A DNA stretch of 64,000 nt, taken from Bathymodiolus brooksi (Eukaryota > Mollusca > Bivalvia > Mytilida > Modiolidae). Both the position numbers and the translations under genes were made by a program. Shown in pieces: positions 59,161 through 64,000 of the stretch. The stretch spans positions 117,167,112 to 117,231,111 of the forward strand of contig OY804580.1 in the NCBI GenBank assembly GCA_963680875.1. Direction: 5' to 3'. Position 1 is the stretch's first letter. The number at the start of each line of letters is the position of its first letter. The notes below the pieces were generated by a model. The model made no database searches. It was not told where the DNA came from and was given only the letters and a program-made list of their open reading frames with translations.

Positions 59161-60808
59161 AATACAATAGTACTAAACCCTGACACCACAAACTCCCACA
59201 GAAACAATAGTACTAAACCCTGACAACACAAACTCCCACAAAAACAATAGTACTAAACCATGACAACACAAACTCCCACAAAAACAATAGTACTAAACCC
59301 TGACAACACAAACTCCCACAAATACAATAGTACTAAACCCTGACACCACAAACTCCCACAGAAACAATAGTACTAAACCCTGACAACACAAACTCCCACA
59401 AATACAATAGTACTAAACCCTGACAACACAAACTCCCACAAAAACAATAATACTAAACCATGACAACACAAACTCCCACAAATACAATAGTACTTAACCC
59501 AGACACCACAAACTCCCACAAAAACAATAGTACTAAACCCTGACAACACAAACTCCCACAAAAACAATAGTACTAAACCCTGACAACACAAACTCCCACA
59601 AATACAATAGTACTAAACCATGACAACACAAACTCCCTCATAAACAATAGTACTAAACCCTGACAACACAAACTCCCACAAAAACAATAGTACTAAACCA
59701 TGACAACACAAACTCCCACAAATACAATAGTACTTAACCCAAACACCACAAACTCCCACAAAAACAATAGTACTAAACTATGACAACACAAACTCCCACA
59801 AAAACAATAGTACTAAACCCTGAATAAACAAACTCCCACAGAAACAATAGTACTAAACCCTAACAACACAAACTCCCACAAATACAATAGTACTAAACCC
59901 TGACACCACAAACTCCCACAGAAACAATAGTACTAAACCCTGACAACACAAACTCCCACAAAAACAATAGTACTAAACCATGACAACACAAACTCCCACA
60001 AAAACAATAGTACTAAACCCTGACAACACAAACTCCCACAAATACAATAGTACTAAACCCTGACAACACAAACTCCCACAAAAACAATAATACTAAACCA
60101 TGACAACACAAACTCCCACAAATACAATAGTACTTAACCCAGACACCACAAACTCCCACAAAAACAATAGTACTAAACCCTGACAACACAAACTCCCACA
60201 AAAACAATAGTACTAAACCCTGACAACACAAACTCCCACAAAAACAATAGTACTAAACCCTGACAACACAAACTCCCACAAAAACAATAGTACTAAACCA
60301 TGACAACACAAACTCCCTCATAAACAATAGTACTAAACCCTGACAACACAAACTCCCACAAAAACAATAATACTAAACCATGAAAACACAAACTCCCACA
60401 AATACAATAGTACTTAACCCAGACACCACAAACTCCCACAAAAACAATAGTACTAAACCCTGACAACACAAACTCCCACAAAAACAATAGTACTAAACCC
60501 TGACAACACAAACTCCCACAAATACAATAGTACTAAACCCTGAATAAACAAACTCCCACAGAAACAATAGTACTAAACCCTGACAACACAAACTCCCACA
60601 AAAACAATAGTACTAAACCATGACAACACAAACTCCCACAAATACAATAGTACTTAACCCAAACACCACAAACTCCCACAAAAACAATAGTACTAAACTA
60701 TGACAACACAAACTCCCACAAAAACAATAGTACTAAACCCTGAATAAACAAACTCCCACAGAAACAATAGTACTAAACCCTGACAACACAAACTCCCACA
60801 AAACCAAT
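59161..60808. repeat. Terminal satellite blocks (720/640-bp repeats) at array edge
   Basis: The last 1.6 kb of the array has its own variants. tgaataaaca occurs at 59821, 60541 and 60741. ccctcataaac occurs near 59633 and 60313. cttaaccca with gacaccac occurs several times. The variant order repeats at 720 bp (59161 to 59881), 640 bp (59441 to 60081) and 680 bp, so the copies differ by whole 40-bp steps; two monomers present at 59321-59400 are missing in the second copy. The final monomer (60789-60808) reads aaaaccaat instead of the A5-caat form and then loses similarity. Confidence 0.8.
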
Positions 60809-61045
60809 CAATGATACCAGGTGTCCCGGAAGGGTTTGTATCTCTTCCGCATTAATGACACTCGTAGTTAATGTGTAATATTCTAAGCCAGTTTTGGAAA
60901 CAGAATGTTAAGCCCATATGTGTATCGTGCTTCAAATAAGATGAGATTGGAATAACCTTGATCGGGCACGTTCATAATTAAGAGAATATAGAGCCAAATT
61001 ATCTAAAAGTCGTTGGGAACAAGAAATTCAGGATGACGCCTTTTA
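60809..61045. other. Unrecognised spacer next to satellite edge
   Basis: This is non-repetitive sequence directly abutting the 40-bp array. It shows no open frame of note, no tRNA-like fold and no similarity to either flanking array. I see no direct duplication bracketing the satellite edge that would point to a transposition boundary. Confidence 0.6.
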
Positions 61046-61440
61046 CCGGATTTGACTGTATATATGAGTAGCACAGTGGGTGTCTCATACGAAGCAGGAA
61101 CTGTTTACCCATCACGAACACCTGAGTTCACCCACGTTTTTTCTTTGTGAGATCCATGTTGCTCTTATATTTAATGTTTTTTGTGTTATCCTATAATATG
61201 TCATTACGCTTTGAGTTCCGTGTTATGATGTCCGTTACAATTTCCGCATAAAAACCGATGTTGAATTCGTCTTTACCTCCAGTTGTTTGTAGGAGGGCTC
61301 TTGTCATATTTACGTTATTTGTGTTTGGCTACATATAGTGTCTTAGTCTTGTGTACTCTATATTGCCAGTTTCTCTGGATTGTCCATACCTTATTGCCCC
61401 TTCGGTATTCTCTAACGTTTATTTAGAATTTACTAGGGGG
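61046..61440 (+). mobile_element. Diverged copy 1 of a bivalve-type interspersed repeat
   Basis: The segment from ggatttgac (61048) through gcaggaactg (61094-61103) and cacctgagttcaccc (61119-61133) parallels the second copy starting at 62132. Both share ggattt, a cac-rich linker, caggaactg, a taccc stretch and acacctgagttca at matching spacing. Further right, gccagttt, gattgtcc and ccccttcggtattctc (about 61361-61415) resemble the 3' part of the same family as I remember it from mussel genomes. This copy is older than copy 2, with an apparently lengthened middle around 61180-61320. No protein-coding domain is present, so a non-autonomous element (SINE-like, MITE-like or a truncated LINE tail) is the likeliest reading. 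The family name is not assigned. Confidence 0.4.
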
Positions 61441-61784
61441 TCAAGAATTAATATAATCTACTCGGACCATGTAGAATAATTAATTACCTGTCAAAGGTAA
61501 ACCCTTAACACAGTGACATTAATGAGACGTACCTCCAGGTATTTTAATTGTTGTATGGTCATTTTTACAGAACATGTCAAGTACCTGATAAGTATTGTGA
61601 TTACACTGTAGTATGTTTAAATAGAATAGTCCTTCGTGGTGAAGAGTACAATTACATAAAATAATTAGTACTCCAGTTTCATCCCGAAAAATTGTCTGCC
61701 ACAATATAACCTAAGCATTGTTGAAAGTGTTGTTTTAAATCTTGAACCCTAATATGGACTTATACTTCGCGTGTTTACACTACT
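61441..61784. other. Unrecognised AT-rich unique sequence
   Basis: I see no repeat, RNA gene or convincing coding region. A 61-codon open frame on the minus strand (61519-61704) has no recognisable motif and no supporting context. Confidence 0.6.
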
Positions 61785-62016
61785 CTACTTAACATTGACG
61801 GATACTAACATAGATTTATTAGTTCAATACTAATTGTGTCAAACGGTAATGTATACTTTGCTCTCAAAAGATTTTTATTGAATCATTTCGTCTTTGAGCT
61901 TTAACCTGGTGAAGCTAATTGTAGAAACGAGTCATGCGTACAGAACTAGCTGTCTGTATGTTTATTACAGCTACTTAGCATTGACAAATACTAAAATAGA
62001 CTTATTAGTTTAATAC
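61785..62016. repeat. Diverged 46-bp direct repeat, 186 bp apart
   Basis: 61785-61830 and 61971-62016 align without gaps at 40 of 46 positions, both beginning ctactta and ending aatac with a central cttattagtt or tttattagtt. The 140-bp stretch between the two copies is not itself clearly repeated. Similarity fades to the right of each copy, although a loosely matching actttgctct or actcctgctt follows. It could be an old local duplication, or two relics of one dispersed AT-rich repeat. Confidence 0.7.
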
Positions 62017-62131
62017 CTCATGCGGAACATTTACTATACTCCTGCTTTTATATATAGTATCTGTGTCACAAATGACTACGGATATGTAACCACTTTTCGC
62101 CTGCCCTTTCCTCATTCATGACTTTTCACTG

Positions 62132-62400
62132 GATTTGTAACTAGAGCAACACGACGGGGGACACTAGTGAAACAGGAACTGCCTACCCTTCCGGGACACC
62201 TGAGTTCATTCCCGATTGTTAGCGGTGTTTGTTTTGCCCGATCTGTAGTTTTCTGTGTAGTGTTTTGTATATCGTTGTTTGTTCTTTTTTCCTTCTTCTT
62301 TTGGCCATTGTGTTGTCTGTCCTTCTTCGATTTACAGATTTGTATTACACCTTTGGAATCTTCAATCTCTTCTTGGTATATTAAAAATTATATCAAAGTT
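62132..62400 (+). mobile_element. Copy 2 of the bivalve-type interspersed repeat
   Basis: This is the better-preserved copy. In order it has aactagagcaacacgacggg (62141-62160), cactagtgaaacaggaactg (62162-62181), ctacccttccgggacacctg (62183-62202), tagttttctgtgtagtgttt (62246-62265), a pyrimidine-rich stretch at 62280-62305, and ggccattgtgttgtctgtcc (62303-62322). From memory this series matches a repeat found in very many copies in mytilid and other bivalve genomes; I could not search. The 92-codon open frame at 62167-62445 lies inside it and reads as a Phe/Cys-rich hydrophobic peptide of the sort this repeat gives by chance, so I do not call a gene. The right limit is uncertain because similarity to copy 1 is weak there. 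Confidence 0.55.
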
Positions 62401-62492
62401 TATACACATGTATTTGCAAAATTTAAGTCGTCTTTTTTGTCATAGAATCTGGTAGAAAGTTGAACATTAGTGTCAAATTTAAGATAAATTTC
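62401..62492. other. Short AT-rich spacer before the second tandem array
   Basis: This stretch links the interspersed repeat to the 44/72-bp array. No feature is recognised. The last bases before 62493 (aaatttc) resemble neither unit tail. Confidence 0.55.
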
Positions 62493-62624
62493 AAGACATG
62501 AGGCAGAGGAAGCTGGTTCAGTTGTTTATAAATGTTAAGACATGAGGCAGAGGAAGCTGGTTCAGTTGTTTATAAATGTTAAGACATGAGACAGAGGAAG
62601 TTGGTTCAGTTGTTTATAAATGTT
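62493..62624. repeat. Three 44-bp tandem units
   Basis: Units start with aagacatgag at 62493, 62537 and 62581, exactly 44 bp apart. Each has a 35-bp head (ending ggttcagttgttt) and a 9-bp tail, ataaatgtt. The head is shared with the 72-bp units that follow; the tail is not. The third unit already carries the gagacag and gaagttgg variants also seen in the first longer unit, so the change of unit type occurred between close relatives. Confidence 0.93.
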
Positions 62625-64000
62625 AAGACATGAGACAGAGGAAGTTGGTTCAGTTGATTCTGAGGCAGAGGAAGTTGGTTCAGTTGTTTCTGTTATCTCA
62701 AGTTATTTTGTGGGTACCTGTATATCAAGACATGAGGCAGAGGAAGCTGGTTTAGTTGTTTCTGGTATCTCAAGTTATTTTGGGGGTACATGTATATCAA
62801 GACATGAGGCAGAGGAAGCTGGTTCAGTTGTTTCTGGTATCTCAAGTTATTTTGGGGGTACATGTATATCAAGACATGAGGCAGAGGAAGCTGGTTCAGT
62901 TGTTTCTGGTATCTCAAGTTATTTTGGGGGTACATGTATATCAAGACATGAGGCAGAGGAAGCTGGTTTAGTTGTTTCTGGTATCTCAAGTTATTTTGGG
63001 GGTACATGTATATCAAGACATGAGGCAGAGGAAGCTGGTTCAGTTGTTTCTGGTATCTCAAGTTATTTTGGGGGTACCTGTATATCAAGACATGAGGCAG
63101 AGGAAGCTGGTTTAGTTGTTTCTGGTATCTCAAGTTATTTTGGGGGTACCTGTATATCAAGACATGAGGCAGAGGAAGCTGGTTCAGTTGTTTCTGAGGC
63201 AGAGGAAGCTGGTTTAGTTGTTTCTGGTATCTCAAGTTATTTTGGGGGTACATGTATATCAAGACATGAGGCAGAGGAAGCTGGTTTAGTTGTTTCTGGT
63301 ATCTCAAGTTATTTTGGGGGGTACATGTATATCAAGACATGAGGCAGAGGAAGCTGGTTCAGTTGTTTCTGGTATCTCAAGTTATTTTGGGGGTACATGT
63401 ATATCAAGACATGAGGCAGAGGAAGCTGGTTTAGTTGTTTCTGGTATCTCAAGTTATTTTGGGGGTACATGTATATCAAGACATGAGGCAGAGGAAGCTG
63501 GTTCAGTTGTTTCTGGTATCTCAAGTTATTTTGGGGGTACATGTATATCAAGACATGAGGCAGAGGAAGCTGGTTTAGTTGTTTCTGGTATCTCAAGTTA
63601 TTTTGGGGGTACATGTATATCAAGACATGAGGCAGAGGAAGCTGGTTCAGTTGTTTCTGTTATCTCATGTTATTTTGGGGGTACATGTATATCAAGACAT
63701 GAGGCAGAGGAAGCTGGTTTAGTTGTTTCTGGTATCTCATGTTATTTTGGGGGTACATGTATATCAAGACATGAGGCAGAGGAAGCTGGTTCAGTTGTTT
63801 CTGTTATCTCATGTTATTTTGGGGGTACATGTATATCAAGACATGAGGCAGAGGAAGCTGGTTCAGTTGTTTCTGGTATCTCAAGTTATTTTGGGGGTAC
63901 ATGTATATCAAGACATGAGGCAGAGGAAGCTGGTTCAGTTGTTTCTGGTATCTCAAGTTATTTTGGGGGGTACATGTATATCAAGACATGAGGCAGAGGA
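62625..64000. repeat. 72-bp minisatellite array with 102-bp variant units
   Basis: Units start with aagacatgag at 62625, 62727, 62799, 62871, 62943, 63015, 63087, 63159, 63261, 63334, 63406, 63478, 63550, 63622, 63694, 63766, 63838, 63910 and 63983, and the array runs off the right edge. Standard spacing is 72 bp. Units 62625 and 63159 are 102 bp because a 30-bp stretch (gaggcagagg to gttgtttct) is duplicated inside them. Units 63261 and 63910 are 73 bp through G5 becoming G6 at 63316-63321 and 63965-63970. Because 72 and 30 are multiples of three, long frames stay open on both strands (+ frames of 240 and 233 codons broken by the G6 change, and 204 codons on the minus strand). Most unit-to-unit changes would alter the amino acid (Ser/Leu, Gly/Val, Ser/Cys), which argues against coding. 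A repeat-protein exon cannot be fully excluded from this window. Confidence 0.93.

Larger units (their letters stand above)
1..60808. repeat. 40-bp satellite array, about 1,520 monomers
   Basis: This is a continuous head-to-tail tandem array with a 40-bp period. A consensus monomer can be read at 41-80: it opens with cccac plus an A5 run, has a central AGTACT palindrome, then aaaccctgac, and ends in acacaaact. Base count of that monomer is A20 C13 T5 G2. Common variants are A-to-T, A-to-G or A-to-C changes in the A5 run (aaatac, agaaac, aaacac), agcact for agtact, ccatgac, cgatgac or tcctgac for ccctgac, cttaac for ctaaac, and gacacc for gacaac. The array is open at the left window edge. It ends at about 60808, where the last monomer degrades into non-repetitive sequence without an evident target-site duplication. 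All monomers share one orientation and no foreign insertion is visible in 60.8 kb. A centromeric, pericentromeric or other heterochromatic satellite is plausible, but the sequence does not prove location or function. Confidence 0.97.

Noticed and set aside
820..60511. About 40 minus-strand open frames of 61-152 codons across the 40-bp array (Cys/Val/Leu-rich repeating peptide)
   Set aside because: They are a product of the unit. The monomer has one minus-strand stop (cta), so each frame is closed every 120 bp unless a cttaac or length variant removes it. Those I checked start at non-ATG codons (for example TTG at 1036-1038), and the peptide repeats every 40 residues because 3 x 40 bp is 40 codons.
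1..60808. CRISPR array
   Set aside because: There are no unique spacers. Units are contiguous 40-bp near-identical monomers and the surrounding DNA looks eukaryotic.
1..60808. G-quadruplex array on the minus strand
   Set aside because: GGG triplets recur with gaps of roughly 13 and 21 bases, too long for canonical quadruplex loops. Only the general strand asymmetry is kept as a finding.
60780..60830. Transposon terminus or target-site duplication at the satellite boundary
   Set aside because: No inverted repeat or short direct duplication was found at the edge. The last monomer simply loses similarity.
61519..61704. 61-codon minus-strand frame
   Set aside because: It is short, lacks recognisable motifs, and sits in AT-rich sequence where such frames occur by chance.
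62167..62445. 92-codon + strand hydrophobic frame as a small membrane protein
   Set aside because: It lies inside an interspersed-repeat copy. The hydrophobicity comes from the repeat's T-rich tract and there is no conserved domain.
62493..64000. CRISPR-like repeat and spacer structure from the shared 35-bp head with differing tails
   Set aside because: The tails are identical among the 72-bp units and not unique, so this is a minisatellite.

Overview
The window is almost entirely tandem-repeat DNA from a eukaryotic genome. I find no supportable protein-coding gene, rRNA, tRNA, CRISPR array or bacterial-type operon. The best guess at the organism is a bivalve mollusc, probably a mytilid mussel. 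This rests on two diverged copies of an interspersed repeat in the short non-satellite stretch, which I recognise from memory as common in mussel genomes. It has not been confirmed by search.

Layout. Positions 1-60808 are one uninterrupted satellite array of a 40-bp monomer (about 1,520 copies) that runs off the left edge. The monomer is strongly strand-asymmetric: on the + strand it is about 82% A+C with only two G per 40 bases. Point variants and rare 39-bp or 41-bp monomers act as markers and reveal nested higher-order structure. (i) A tandem duplication of about 15.6-15.7 kb is seen as copy A (1-14731, cut by the window edge) and copy B (14732-30451). The two are almost identical base for base and differ by one 40-bp and one 121-bp monomer-scale indel. 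(ii) Each copy contains an internal tandem duplication of about 2.2 kb. (iii) From 30452 to about 51240 a second higher-order family repeats six times at 2.9-4.5 kb spacing, including a 2,880-bp tandem duplication (exactly 72 monomers) and an 11-kb-offset duplication. (iv) From about 51240 to 60808 the array edge uses its own private variants, in blocks of 1,360, 1,280, 1,840 and 640-720 bp.

Positions 60809-62492 are the only non-satellite DNA. They hold the two diverged interspersed-repeat copies in direct orientation, a diverged 46-bp direct repeat, and otherwise unrecognised AT-rich sequence. From 62493 to the right edge there is an unrelated second tandem array. It starts with three 44-bp units and then switches to a 72-bp unit sharing the same 35-bp head but carrying a different tail, with occasional 30-bp internal duplications (102-bp units) and single-G length changes.

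There are no genes to work together here. The story is satellite evolution: 40-bp slippage or unequal exchange, kilobase-scale blocks, then a 15.7-kb duplication. Long open frames exist in both arrays, but they follow from the repeat period and the stop-codon content of the unit.
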